This document shows positions 7,810-16,679 of a DNA stretch of 33,427 bases, piece after piece. The position numbers were made by a program, and so were the translations under genes. Below the pieces are notes generated by a model. It had not been told where the DNA came from. It did no database searches and saw nothing but the letters and a program-made list of their open reading frames with translations. How positions within the stretch are numbered: the first letter of the stretch is position 1; every line of letters begins with the position of its first letter. The stretch is from contig JARFPZ010000582.1 of assembly GCA_029288035.1 (NCBI GenBank), positions 1 to 33,427 on the forward strand, in the 5' to 3' direction. This stretch comes from Desulfosarcina sp. GTDB taxonomy: Bacteria; Desulfobacterota; Desulfobacteria; Desulfobacterales; JAFDCJ01.

Positions 7810-8315
7810 CGTTTGACAAAAAAGTTTTTCGGTAGCATTATTTGCCTACCAGTTAATTGCCGCCCGGCTTCAACACTTGATAAAAAAAACCACGTGATGG
7901 CTCAACGTCTCCAGAGGTTATGTCTTATAAAACGAGGTTTGAGGCGGCATTAAATAGGCTTCTCGGGATGCGCGTGCATCTTTTCTGCTAGTCTGTTCAA
8001 ACTTATCCAAGCATGGCGGCACCAGAGAAAACAACGGCATCTCAAGAAGCCTTGTTAGTTATAACAACCTATCAAGATTACAATCACCATCTTTCTTAAA
8101 AACTGAAAAGCATAGACAAACGAACCCGATCCTCTATCATTAAGGTTCACCACTTTTCGGCCTTAGTCCTCCTCTCAATGCCTATTGCTTAAACTTCAAC
8201 TTTGATGGTACCAGGTTATTTCCGGATAGCATTACAATTTACTTATGATTAAATATTTACTACCAGTACTTACTAGCAGTAGTAGTCAAGAAATAAGCTT
8301 TAACAAGGAGAAGAT
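7810..8315. other. Non-coding stretch before the amylase gene
   Basis: No credible reading frame on either strand. A promoter-like TTGACA (7814-7819) with CATTAT 17 bases on lies directly after the beta-subunit stop but leads to nothing obvious. Near the right end (8251-8278), TACTACCAG, TACTTACTAG and CAGTAGTAG form an imperfect inverted repeat that may be an operator for the amylase gene. A good Shine-Dalgarno (AAGGAG) precedes 8316. Confidence 0.5.
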
Positions 8316-9827
8316 ATGAACAAGCGGGTTACCCAGGATGATATCATTTACTTCATCGTGACGGATCGCTTCTTCGGCAGGAACAAGCGGACTGTCGATT
8401 CATCGGACACGACCATCCACGGAGGAACGCTCGACGGTATTCTCGAGAAGCTCGATTATCTCATTGAGCTTGGCGTGACGACGATTTGGGTGACGCCGGT
8501 TTACGAGAACATTCAAAACCTAGACACCTCGGAACCTTACCATTACTACTGGCCGCTCAACTTCGAGCAAATGGACGGACGCCTGCTTGATGGAACCCGC
8601 CTGCCTGACTCGGTGGACAAGCGCACGTTTGGTAAATTTGTAGACTTATGCGAGGCCGCAGGGATGAAGGTAGTACTAGACATGGTCGTGAACCATTCGG
8701 GCTACGGGGCGCAGGGAGAGTTTGACGCCACCTGGTTCAACATCGGTGGCTCCGGCGATATCAAAGGTCAGTTGGCGGGCCTGCCGGATTTCAATCACGA
8801 TAACCCCGAAGTGCTCGACTTCTTTATTAACAACATCGAAGATTGGATTAGCAAGGGAAAGGTAACCAACATCCGCATGGATACCGTCAAACACGTTGAA
8901 CCGAAGTTCTGGCATTATTTCAAGTCCCAGATTCGCGGTGAGTATCCTGATGTGTGTCTCATCGGTGAAGTGTTGTTTGAAGGCAAAGAGGACATCGGCA
9001 AGCTCTTGCAGTATCAAAACTACCACGATTTCGATTCGATATTCGATTTCCCCCTGTGTACGGCCCTTCGATCGACGCTCATTTACGACGGAAGTCTTCG
9101 TTATTGGCTCGCCCGCCCAAGGTTAAATGATGAAGAGCCGTTGGGTGTGTTAGATAATGACAATCCACTCAAGAATGGATACCGTAACGCGAACAGGCTC
9201 GTCACCCTGCTCGATAACCACGATCTGGATCGACGCATCATGAGCCATGCCAGGACAAAACACTCCGGCGCAGACGCCGGGCTTGATTGGGCGATCCGGG
9301 TTACGAAGCTCTGCCTGGGCGCTCTGCTCACCTTGCGCGGCATACCACAGATCTACTACGGCACTGAGGTCGGGCTTGAGGGATGGAAAGCAGGCGATGA
9401 CCGCGACTTGCGCCGCGATTTTCCATGGCATGTGATCGGCGACGACCATCACCCGAGACAAAAGTTCCGCAAAGAACTAGAGATCTACGAATGGACACGA
9501 GATCTTATAAGTCTGCGCAAGGGGCATACCGCGTTAAGGTACGGCTCGACGATAACACTGTGGTCGGACGATGTGGTCTACGCATTCTTGCGCATCGCTA
9601 CGGATGATGTCGCCTTGGTAATTATCAACAACGGCTATACCAGGATGCCGAATCCAATCCAGTTGAACCTGGATATGTCAATTATCCCGCAACGGGTGGC
9701 AGACATGATAGCCGGAGGATTGAAGCACTGGAAGACGGGACAGGCCTTGATGGTGCAAAATGGTAAGGTTCCGCTTACAGTCGACGGTAAAACGATCGAT
9801 ATCTTCTGCAGCGATGGATCCGGGTAA
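8316..9827 (+). CDS. GH13 alpha-amylase-family glycosidase (cytoplasmic)
   Basis: A 503-residue (beta/alpha)8-barrel enzyme acting on alpha-glucans or related oligosaccharides. All four GH13 regions are visible: DMVVNHSG, the nucleophile Asp189 in NIRMDTVKH, the acid/base Glu218 in LIGEVLFEG, and Asp303 in LLDNHDLD. There is no signal peptide, so it acts in the cytoplasm, for example on glycogen, maltodextrin or trehalose-type substrates. It starts at an ATG with AAGGAG seven bases upstream. It stands alone between 506 and 667 bases of non-coding DNA, and its codon use looks more GC-rich (many GCG, CGC, CTC) than its neighbours, which suggests horizontal gain. Exact specificity cannot be told from the sequence. 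Confidence 0.92.
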   Translation: MNKRVTQDDIIYFIVTDRFFGRNKRTVDSSDTTIHGGTLDGILEKLDYLIELGVTTIWVTPVYENIQNLDTSEPYHYYWPLNFEQMDGRLLDGTRLPDSVDKRTFGKFVDLCEAAGMKVVLDMVVNHSGYGAQGEFDATWFNIGGSGDIKGQLAGLPDFNHDNPEVLDFFINNIEDWISKGKVTNIRMDTVKHVEPKFWHYFKSQIRGEYPDVCLIGEVLFEGKEDIGKLLQYQNYHDFDSIFDFPLCTALRSTLIYDGSLRYWLARPRLNDEEPLGVLDNDNPLKNGYRNANRLVTLLDNHDLDRRIMSHARTKHSGADAGLDWAIRVTKLCLGALLTLRGIPQIYYGTEVGLEGWKAGDDRDLRRDFPWHVIGDDHHPRQKFRKELEIYEWTRDLISLRKGHTALRYGSTITLWSDDVVYAFLRIATDDVALVIINNGYTRMPNPIQLNLDMSIIPQRVADMIAGGLKHWKTGQALMVQNGKVPLTVDGKTIDIFCSDGSG

Positions 9828-10143
9828 ACCTGAACAGATCATGCATTTACCCGTCTGCTGGCTGACGTTGGGAGGTCCCAATCAGGCTCTCATTTTCAGG
9901 AACCAACACCCGGGCAAAACATTCAACAATATCAACCTTAATAAAATTTTTAATTATAATTACAGGTGTTTATATCATAGTAACGGCTTCTTAACAAGTT
10001 CTGCAATGCCTTATGATGTTCCCTGATGTAGAGATGATGGTTTTCTCTACAAGCGATAGGCTTGACCTTGCAGGAATTATCCAGTGACAGATATTTAGGG
10101 TGCCACTCAATCCGCCATTTCCTTGTGGTCCTTCCTCAATCGA

Positions 10144-10212
10144 GCAGCGACCCCTACCAGAGTCGGAGAGATGATAGGGATCGGGCTACGCGCTGCTGTT
10201 GTTCGCTGATTG
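10144..10212 (-). repeat. Palindromic leader repeat, copy D (diverged)
   Basis: On the minus strand it begins ATCAGCGAACAACAGCAG, matching 15 of 18 bases of the copy B start, and ends CTCTGGTAGGGGTCGCT, close to the shared CTCTGCTGGTGGTCGCT. The middle is shorter and diverged. No gene follows on the minus strand, so this copy is not a leader. Confidence 0.6.
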
Positions 10213-10400
10213 GTATAATTTTGTTATTGCCTTTCCTTTGCTAACCCGCTAATAATAATATGTGTGAAAAATTATGGGACTCATCCGGAAACAACCATAT
10301 TTTTAGACTCCTAAAACAGGACCTTGACTCATTTTATAAGCCCCCCCGCCTTGGCGGGATGAAAATTTAAAATATCTACCGATCAAGAATTCTTTTAAAA

Positions 10401-10482
10401 ATCAGCGCTCACCAGCAGTGGTGGCCCCGCCCTCTTCGAGGCTCCACCCTAATGCCGCTAGCTCTGCTGGTGGCCGCTAATT
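10401..10482 (+). repeat. Palindromic leader repeat, copy B
   Basis: Starts ATCAGCGCTCACCAGCAG and ends AGCTCTGCTGGTGGCCGCT, the arms pairing in 13 of 15 bases, with CCTC-TTC-GAGG in the centre. Its end is only 16 bases from the ATG at 10495, so the repeat abuts the ribosome binding site GGGAGG. Confidence 0.85.
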
Positions 10483-10494
10483 AGGGAGGCGATC

Positions 10495-10797
10495 ATGCAG
10501 GCAAAAATAATTATCAAGCGAAAATTCATAAAAGGCAAGCAAAGAGAAATCATTGCATTGCTCAGGGAATTACGCTCCGGTGCGCTTCAACAACCCGGGT
10601 ATATTTCCGGCGAAACATTGACATCAAGCGAAGATCCACAAACCCTGGTGGTTATTGGAAGCTGGCAAGACATAGAAAGCTGGATTGATTGGCGAGAAAA
10701 TAATACAAGAAAAACGCTGGAAAAAATGCTGGAAACTTACCAAGAAACAGCAAGCGAATACCAGGAACTAACATTAGGGACATTCATCGAGGGATAA
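10495..10797 (+). CDS. ABM-domain (antibiotic biosynthesis monooxygenase-like) protein
   Basis: A 100-residue ferredoxin-like fold protein. The pattern AKIIIKRKFIKGKQREIIALL, then QPGYISGETL, TLVVIGSWQDIESWIDW and a long C-terminal helix is the standard ABM layout (beta-alpha-beta-beta-alpha-beta). Such small dimers act as monooxygenases, heme-degrading enzymes or stress proteins of unknown substrate; no heme-binding signature is obvious. GGGAGG lies five bases before the ATG, directly after palindromic repeat B. It is convergent with the unknown gene at 10809. Confidence 0.8.
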   Translation: MQAKIIIKRKFIKGKQREIIALLRELRSGALQQPGYISGETLTSSEDPQTLVVIGSWQDIESWIDWRENNTRKTLEKMLETYQETASEYQELTLGTFIEG

Positions 10798-10808
10798 TCC
10801 GCAATTTT

Positions 10809-11156
10809 TCATAGATATCCCTCTTTTTTTAACAGCGCCTGGTGCCACCGGGCAAAATCGTACATGCCGATAAACCGTTCGTCATCATTGACGATTCCCA
10901 GAGCCATTTCGAGGACCCCTCTGCCATACGCACTGCTGTACCCTTCGGGACCGCATGATTGTAGAAATTCTCTCACAAGCATCTGGGTGGTCCGCTTGGT
11001 TTTGTCTTTTCGAATATCGATGGGATCTTTAGGCTCCTCAAAGGGGTCCCATTTGTCATAGCCCTTTTTAACAATATGCTTTTGACGTCGTGGTGACATA
11101 CTGTCAAAAACGGCCCTTTTTCTGTTTTCCGCTTCTTCAGGAGATAATTCACTCAT
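10809..11156 (-). CDS. Conserved-looking small protein of unknown function
   Basis: 115 residues, soluble and highly charged, rich in Lys, Glu and Arg in the first half (RQKHIVKKGYDKWDPFEEP), with a second half that looks globular (GPEGYSSAYGRGVLEMALG, DDERFIGMYDFARWH). It is not recognised. Its ATG overlaps the stop codon of the YkgJ-type gene by four bases (ATGA), so translation is probably coupled and the two proteins are likely to work together. No cysteine cluster is present here apart from one Cys. Confidence 0.75.
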   Translation of the reverse strand: MSELSPEEAENRKRAVFDSMSPRRQKHIVKKGYDKWDPFEEPKDPIDIRKDKTKRTTQMLVREFLQSCGPEGYSSAYGRGVLEMALGIVNDDERFIGMYDFARWHQALLKKEGYL

Positions 11157-11866
11157 TTCTTTTTCCTCGAATGCCGCTTGCGCTTGCGGGGTGTTTCTTC
11201 CACCGGCTCTTCAGCAATTCCTAAAAATACGTCATCAAAATCCATTATCATTGCCGAAGATAGCGGAACGAGCAAGTCCGCAAGTTTAATATTCTTTGAT
11301 TGAATGTCTCGCAGCAGTTCCGCAGATATTTGCTGCAACCGGTTGTGAACAGAATCCAGGTTGATCGTCGGATATTCCTCCCCCTGCTTGAATCCAGATT
11401 TACCGCAGGTGTGCCCGGCACCGCCGATGGCGGTTGGGATGCCATAAAATCGACAGGTAAGAGGGCGATGGTCATAAAGGTCACAAAGGTCTTTTTCGTT
11501 CAATAGTGGGCAGCGAACGCGCTCCAGCGCCATGGCAGCAAGAATTTCGCCTTCATTTTTACCGGCCTGCAGTTCCTTATATGCCTTGCGTTTGATTTTA
11601 TATGTTCGACGATCTGCGCGGTTAGATTTCTCAAGAACTTCAGCCTTTTCTGAGCCTTGGTATTTATCATTAAACTTGTGATGGATATAGAGTGCCTCGA
11701 TCAGCGTCAGGTCAAACAGAGCATGACAGCAATCGGCACACTTTTCTTCGCATTTCACACAATCAGCATGGGCCGCTTTTACCCGATCAAAGGCAGCGTC
11801 GGCCTGGGCTACCAGGGCTTCGTATTTTTTAAAATATGGTGTCAGGTTTAGATTCATAGCTGTCAC
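11153..11866 (-). CDS. YkgJ-type cysteine-cluster protein
   Basis: 237 residues with the Fe/Zn-binding cysteine cluster of the YkgJ (CxxCxxxCC) family: C36, C39, C43, C46 and C47, followed by RCPLLNEKDLCDLYDHRPLTCRFYG, where further Cys residues complete the site, and later a CGKSG. The C-terminus is a Lys/Arg-rich tail. Family members probably bind a metal or Fe-S cluster; their reaction is not established. A GTG start is used because AGGAG lies four bases before it; an ATG four codons later is possible. It is the first gene of a two-gene unit with the small protein at 10809. Confidence 0.85.
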   Translation of the reverse strand: MTAMNLNLTPYFKKYEALVAQADAAFDRVKAAHADCVKCEEKCADCCHALFDLTLIEALYIHHKFNDKYQGSEKAEVLEKSNRADRRTYKIKRKAYKELQAGKNEGEILAAMALERVRCPLLNEKDLCDLYDHRPLTCRFYGIPTAIGGAGHTCGKSGFKQGEEYPTINLDSVHNRLQQISAELLRDIQSKNIKLADLLVPLSSAMIMDFDDVFLGIAEEPVEETPRKRKRHSRKKK

Positions 11867-12263
11867 AAAACTCCTATATTGCTTTTTATAGTGATATTAG
11901 TAATTTTAAAAATTAGCGGTTCCAGGTTCAGAGTTCAGGGTTCAATGGTTAAAAAAGGATCCAACTTACCGATACTGGCCCAATTAAGTTAAAAATAAAT
12001 CGTGAGTTATTCATTATTGGTTATTGATTAATCGTTTCAGAGGAATCAAATCCATTCTTATATTTCATTTACAATAGAATAATTAAATGGAGGGATTTTC
12101 ATTTCAATCCGAGCTGTCTGTTTTTTTTCAACCCGGAACGTTGAACCCCCTGGCCCAGACCTGACTTTAGGTTGCTCATTAGTTTAGATTCATATTTGGG
12201 AACCTGACACGGGCCGCAATATGAACTTATGAGTCGCACCAGGGCGGGCTGAACCGTTTAACC
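11867..12263. other. Non-coding stretch with inverted heptad arrays
   Basis: No credible gene. It contains a heptad array GTTCAGA/GTTCAGG (11919-11946) and, facing it, TTTCAAC, CCGGAAC, GTTGAAC (12126-12146). The remaining bases between them are A/T-rich, and the parS palindrome follows at the right end. Confidence 0.65.
11919..12146. repeat. Heptad-bracketed element between ykgJ-type gene and parS
   Basis: Four exact 7-base units at the left (GTTCCAG, GTTCAGA and relatives) and three at the right whose reverse complement reads GTTCAAC, GTTCCGG, GTTGAAA. The arrays thus face each other across about 180 bases. Confidence 0.65.
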
Positions 12264-12295
12264 TAAGTTAATGTTTCACGTGAAACATTAACTTA
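12264..12295. promoter_or_regulatory. parS centromere site (ParB-binding palindrome)
   Basis: Bases 12272-12287 read TGTTTCACGTGAAACA, an exact match to the bacterial parS consensus TGTTNCACGTGAAACA. The symmetry extends outward to a perfect 32-base palindrome (12264-12295), whose right end overlaps the mnmE stop codon. ParB loads on such sites near the replication origin to organise and segregate the chromosome. No parA or parB gene is in the window. A terminator role for the palindrome is less likely because no U-tract follows. Confidence 0.92.
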
Positions 12296-13720
12296 TTTGC
12301 CTATGCAAAAACGACTAAATATTTGATCCAAAACATCAACCTTGACATGGGTGCCGAGAACTTGGCCCAAAGGTTCTATCGCTTCCTGAAGAGAAATGGC
12401 AATCAGCTCCATGGGGGTGCCATTTTCAAGCTCACGAATGATAATCTCAGAAGCTCTGATACTGTCCGCCAGGAGCAGCTTTTGTCTCAGGTTGGGCACG
12501 ATGGCAGTTTCGATGTCAACCGCATCCTTACCGAAGCCGGTGCGGACCATCTTTTCCTTTAGTTGCTCTAATCCTCTGTCATACAATGCCGAAATTTTCA
12601 CACGATCCTTTTCCATCCACGGATCCGGCAGCACGACAAAATTTTCCCCGTTCACCAGATCAATTTTGTTAAGTGCGATGATAAACGGCTTGGATTTTAC
12701 TTTACGAAATATATTATGATCTTCTGCCGTTAAAGGGCGATTGGCTTCAATCATGAATATGACCAGATCAGCGCCCTCGATGTTCTCCATGGTTTTTTCC
12801 ATGCCGAGGATTTCTATCGGATCAGCGGTATCATGCAGTCCGGCCGTATCAGCAAGGACAATTGGAAAACCCTTTATATTCAGTGTTTCTTCAATTGTAT
12901 CCCGGGTGGTGCCTGGCACTGCGGTTACAATGGCCCGCTCACTTTGAAGTAACCGGTTTAGTAAACTCGATTTCCCCACATTCGGCCGACCGACCACGAC
13001 CACTTTCAGTCCCTGGCGTAAAATATTACCGTCAAGATAGTGTTGAACTAGTTGTTTCAGCGGTTTAATTGCGCAGGCTTTTATATCAGCGATCGCAGCC
13101 CTCGAATCCACAATATCTTCAACCTCATCCGGAAAATCGATACTGCCTTCAACCCGGGCTAAAAAGGCTATCAGAAATTCCCGGATTTGCTCCACCCTTC
13201 TTTTTAATTGGCCCTTGATCAGGGCTGCGGCTGCTTTTAGCGCTTTATCCGAACGTGCATTAATGATATCGATGACGGCTTCGGCCTGGGTAAGATCGAT
13301 TCGTCCGTTAAGAAAAGCCCTTTTGGTAAACTCACCGGGTTCAGCAACTCGCCCACCTTGTCTTAAAACCAGCTCAAGAATCGCGTTTACAGCGACTTGG
13401 CCGCCGTGGGCATTTATTTCGACAACGTCTTCTTTCGTGTAAGACCGGGGGGCTTTCATAACACAAAGCAGAACCTCATCGACTACCCGTCGATTCTCGG
13501 GATCGATGATGTGTCCCAGATATAGCCGATGTGACTGGAAACCATCCCGGGTTTTATCCTTTGTAGACGCTGTTTTGCCGTGGATGGCTTTTAATTTGGA
13601 CTCGGCTGGAGAAAATATCGTGGTTGCAATCGAAACAGCCCGGGGTCCGGATATTTTAATGATGCCGATTCCACCCCGGCCGCCGGGCGTGGCAATTGCC
13701 GCTATAGTGGAATTGTCCAT
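12293..13720 (-). CDS. mnmE: tRNA modification GTPase MnmE
   Basis: Full-length at 475 residues. The N-terminal folate-binding domain begins TIAAIATPGGRGGIGIIKIS; the G domain inserted in the helical domain has GRPNVGKSS (about residue 243), the switch region PGTTRDTIEE, DTAG and NKID; and the C-terminus is the catalytic FCIGK motif. With MnmG it makes the 5-carboxymethylaminomethyl modification of wobble U34 in tRNA. It is the last gene of the rpmH-rnpA-yidD-yidC-jag-mnmE block and starts three bases after the jag stop. mnmG is not adjacent. The stop codon lies within the parS palindrome. Confidence 0.97.
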   Translation of the reverse strand: MDNSTIAAIATPGGRGGIGIIKISGPRAVSIATTIFSPAESKLKAIHGKTASTKDKTRDGFQSHRLYLGHIIDPENRRVVDEVLLCVMKAPRSYTKEDVVEINAHGGQVAVNAILELVLRQGGRVAEPGEFTKRAFLNGRIDLTQAEAVIDIINARSDKALKAAAALIKGQLKRRVEQIREFLIAFLARVEGSIDFPDEVEDIVDSRAAIADIKACAIKPLKQLVQHYLDGNILRQGLKVVVVGRPNVGKSSLLNRLLQSERAIVTAVPGTTRDTIEETLNIKGFPIVLADTAGLHDTADPIEILGMEKTMENIEGADLVIFMIEANRPLTAEDHNIFRKVKSKPFIIALNKIDLVNGENFVVLPDPWMEKDRVKISALYDRGLEQLKEKMVRTGFGKDAVDIETAIVPNLRQKLLLADSIRASEIIIRELENGTPMELIAISLQEAIEPLGQVLGTHVKVDVLDQIFSRFCIGK

Positions 13721-13723
13721 TTT

Positions 13724-14533
13724 TTATTGCGATCGCATCTGCTGCCGTTGCTTTCTAATTTTTTGGGGAAAAATAACCAATTTTCGCATATAGCCCTCAC
13801 CCTTGCTTTTCGTACGAATATCCGGATCATGCTTTAAGGCCAGGTGAACAATTCTGCGATCATAAGCACTCATTTGACCCAGCGAGATGGGCTTGCGGAT
13901 TCGTTTGGATTTGTGGGCCAGACGCTCGGCAAGTTTTTCCAGATTGGCTTTTCTCGTCTCCAGATACCCTTCGACATCCACCTGAACCCGAATTTTATCA
14001 TTGTGAGGATTGTGCTTGTTAATTATTTTTTCTACCAAAGACTGAATCGCATCAAGGGTTTGCCCTTTTTTCCCGATGAGAATACCGGCATTTCCGCCGA
14101 CAACATTAAAAAAAAGCCCCCCGGAATTCTCTTCAGCCGATATTTTTGCATCGTTCGTAATCGCGTCAACGATACGCTGTAAAACAGTTCTCCCGAGGTC
14201 TAAAGGATTTTCCTCAAATTCAACAGGTTGGGGTACGTCCCTGTTGTCGTCCGCAAAAAATTGGTCTGGGGATTTGTTTTCCTCACTGTAAATTTCATCT
14301 TTCAACTCTGAATCTGATGTAAGGGGTTGATTTTTAGTATTGGGTTCTTTGGGTTTCTCAGGTAAATGGACCCGAATTTTTGCCTTTTTAACGCCTGCCA
14401 GGCCAAAAATACCGCTGGATCCGTGGGACAGAATATCATATTTGATTTCGTCCGGCGATAAATTGAGCTCAGCACATGCGTTCTCGATGGCTTTATTTAC
14501 ATTTTTAGCTGAATATTCAAACGAAGACATCAT
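13724..14533 (-). CDS. jag: Jag/KhpB (EloR) RNA-binding protein
   Basis: 269 residues with the three Jag parts in order: an N-terminal Jag_N domain (EYSAKNVNKAIENACAELNL to GLAGVKKAKIRV), a Glu/Asp/Pro-rich linker (about 75-125), a KH-II domain with the GILIGKKGQTLDAIQ loop, and an R3H domain with ISLGQMSAYDRRIVHLALK. Such proteins bind RNA and are linked to cell elongation and to YidC. The gene starts at an ATG with GGAGG seven bases upstream, and stands 15 bases after yidC, as is standard in this cluster. Confidence 0.95.
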   Translation of the reverse strand: MMSSFEYSAKNVNKAIENACAELNLSPDEIKYDILSHGSSGIFGLAGVKKAKIRVHLPEKPKEPNTKNQPLTSDSELKDEIYSEENKSPDQFFADDNRDVPQPVEFEENPLDLGRTVLQRIVDAITNDAKISAEENSGGLFFNVVGGNAGILIGKKGQTLDAIQSLVEKIINKHNPHNDKIRVQVDVEGYLETRKANLEKLAERLAHKSKRIRKPISLGQMSAYDRRIVHLALKHDPDIRTKSKGEGYMRKLVIFPQKIRKQRQQMRSQ

Positions 14534-14548
14534 ATTTAACCTCCGTTG

Positions 14549-16222
14549 TTATGCAAATTTTTTCTGAATGTAATACTGTTGTGAAATCGAAAGAATGTTG
14601 TTTACCAGCCAGTACAGCACTAACCCAGCGGAAAAATTGATAAAAATCACTGTAAATATAAGTGGCATAAACATCATCATTTTCGCTTGGGTCGGGTCCC
14701 CCATGGGCGGAGACATTTTCTGTTGCAGCAACATGGTGGCCCCCATGATAATTGTCAGCACGGGAATACCATAAGGCGGCTCCATAAATGGTATTGAAAA
14801 ACCAAAATTAAACAGTCGATCCGGTGCGGACAGGTCATCTATCCAAAGGAAAAACGGTGCATGCCGCAGTTCGATCGCCTGATACAGCATTCGGTAGAGC
14901 GCAAAAAACACAGGCAGTTGAACCACCATGGGGAGACAGCCCCCCAACGGATTGATTTTATAGGTTCGATAGAGGCTCATAACCTCTTCATTCATTTTTT
15001 TCTTGTCGTTTTTGTATTTCTCTCTGATATCCTTCATTAACGGCTGGATTTTCTTCATTTCGCTCATGGATTTATAGCTTTTAGATCCCAGGGGCCACAA
15101 AATAATTTTGATAAATATCGTTAAAATGATGATGGCAATGCCATAATTGGGAATGACGCTGTAGAGTTTATTCATTATCCAGACACAAGGTTTGGCAAGC
15201 ACGGTGAACATTCCGAAATTTAGCGCCTTGCCAAGATCATGCCCCATATTATTGAGGATTTCCATGCTTTTAGGTCCAAAGAAAAGCGCGTATTTGTAAG
15301 TATGCTGTGTGCCGGGGCGGATATCATCTGCAAGGCCCACATATTGGGCCTCTAACAGGTCATCTCCCTTTAAAAAAAGTCGCATACTGGCCCCATCCTC
15401 AGCCTGATCGGGAATGACGCTCATCATAAAGTACCGATCCTGAATGGCAATCCACCTCAAATTCCCCGAGAAGGTGTTTTTTTCCGCGATATCCTTGATG
15501 TCAATTTCTTCGAGCTTTCCATCGATCAAGGTACTGGGACCTTCAAAACCATACATTCGCGTGTCCGCGGGCGTCGGGCCTCTTAGAGCGACAAACAGCT
15601 TGTCCTGAATACTTCGATCAGAACCGTTTTTAATAGTGACATCAAGGTCGATCATATAGGAGTCCGGTGAAAACGTATAAGCTTTTTCCACCACAACGCC
15701 GCCGTCGGATTTCCAGGCGAACGTAATCTTCTGGGCGGCCCCCTGGATATTGACGGTGTCGCTATCCAGGTCTGCTGAAAAAAAAGCATGGTCAAACCCG
15801 GGCAGGCTTTTTCCGGCAAACCCGAGCAAAACGGTTTCAAAGGAATCATTCTGGGGAACAAGCTCCTGTAAAGGAGAATCTTTTGCCACTTTTTGCCTGA
15901 ATTTTTTCAGAATAAAACTGCTGACCCCCCCTCCCTTCTCAGATAGCTGAACCCGGTATAAGGGTGTATCCACCGTGATACCGCGGGGAATTCTGGCGGG
16001 CATTGAAACTTCTGTCTCACTGCTTGGGGTCTTGTCAACGGCGGCCACTTCCGGCTCTTTCGGGTACGGCTTCGCTTCTTTGACCTGTTCCTCTTTTACC
16101 GGTGGCTGCTTGGTCTTTTGGGCAGTTTGCCGGCTAGCTTCATGGTCGACAAAAAACAGTTGCCACAGCAAAAAGATCAGCGCAGACAGGACAATAGCAA
16201 TTAACAAACGCGCTTGTTCCAT
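14549..16222 (-). CDS. yidC: Membrane protein insertase YidC
   Basis: 557 residues of the Gram-negative type: membrane helix 1 (residues 5-24), a Pro/Lys/Glu-rich linker, a large periplasmic domain (about 75-330) and the conserved insertase core with NYGIAIIILTIFIKIILWPL, the cytoplasmic hairpin SYKSMSEMKKIQPLMKDIR and KINPLGGCLPMVVQLPVFFA. The groove residue that is Arg366 in E. coli is Lys here (in IFIKIILWPL), a conservative change seen in other lineages. It inserts and folds inner-membrane proteins alone or with SecYEG. A longer than usual gap (226 bases) separates it from yidD. Confidence 0.97.
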   Translation of the reverse strand: MEQARLLIAIVLSALIFLLWQLFFVDHEASRQTAQKTKQPPVKEEQVKEAKPYPKEPEVAAVDKTPSSETEVSMPARIPRGITVDTPLYRVQLSEKGGGVSSFILKKFRQKVAKDSPLQELVPQNDSFETVLLGFAGKSLPGFDHAFFSADLDSDTVNIQGAAQKITFAWKSDGGVVVEKAYTFSPDSYMIDLDVTIKNGSDRSIQDKLFVALRGPTPADTRMYGFEGPSTLIDGKLEEIDIKDIAEKNTFSGNLRWIAIQDRYFMMSVIPDQAEDGASMRLFLKGDDLLEAQYVGLADDIRPGTQHTYKYALFFGPKSMEILNNMGHDLGKALNFGMFTVLAKPCVWIMNKLYSVIPNYGIAIIILTIFIKIILWPLGSKSYKSMSEMKKIQPLMKDIREKYKNDKKKMNEEVMSLYRTYKINPLGGCLPMVVQLPVFFALYRMLYQAIELRHAPFFLWIDDLSAPDRLFNFGFSIPFMEPPYGIPVLTIIMGATMLLQQKMSPPMGDPTQAKMMMFMPLIFTVIFINFSAGLVLYWLVNNILSISQQYYIQKKFA

Positions 16223-16448
16223 TGTCTTCTCCTAAAAAATCATAAGAATCTGAATCTAAGTATTCTAACCTAAGTGCTATTCGATTAAACGGGGCATGCT
16301 GTCTGGGGACTGACCCAACGGTTCGCTAGAGGGGCTTTCAAGAATCGGTATATAGGACTCACTTTTCAAGACAAATACGTTTTAACCATATGTTTTTATT
16401 GGGTCTCATATTAAAAACGGGCTATGTAATCGTCCTTGCCGTTCCCTG

Positions 16449-16679
16449 CTAGGGTACCGGATCTACACCTCCGGGATGAAATGGGTGGCACCGTAAGATC
16501 CTTTTAACAGCCAAAATCAGACCGCTTAGGGGGCCATGTCGCTTGATGGCCTGCCGGGCATACTCCGAGCAACTCGGATAGAATCGGCATGATGGTCCCA
16601 GAAACGGCGACAGTGTAAATTGGTACACCCTGACGAAGAACACTAAAACGGTCTGGAAAAATTTATAGAGGATCATCAT
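16449..16679 (-). CDS. yidD: Membrane protein insertion efficiency factor YidD
   Basis: A 76-residue protein with the invariant [20 protein letters not shown] segment and the [19 protein letters not shown] ending. It aids YidC-dependent insertion at the cytoplasmic membrane face. The open frame extends further upstream, but the ATG pair at 16679/16676 gives normal family length. The start lies inside the end of rnpA (17-base overlap), in a different frame, so translation is coupled. The preceding ribosome site is weak. Confidence 0.95.
   Translation of the reverse strand: MMILYKFFQTVLVFFVRVYQFTLSPFLGPSCRFYPSCSEYARQAIKRHGPLSGLILAVKRILRCHPFHPGGVDPVP

Larger units (their letters stand above)
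9828..10494. other. Non-coding stretch after the amylase gene, with two facing repeat copies
   Basis: No credible gene. It holds repeat copies at 10144-10212 (minus) and 10401-10482 (plus), which face away from each other, and a short hairpin CCCGCCTTGGCGGG at 10345-10358. The remainder is A/T-rich without recognisable signals. Confidence 0.6.

Noticed and set aside
10062-10244. 60-codon plus-strand frame after the amylase gene
   Set aside because: No ribosome site, runs through a palindromic repeat copy, and its translation is not protein-like.
12264-12295. Palindrome after mnmE as a rho-independent terminator
   Set aside because: No U-tract on the minus strand and the core is an exact parS; termination is at most a side effect.
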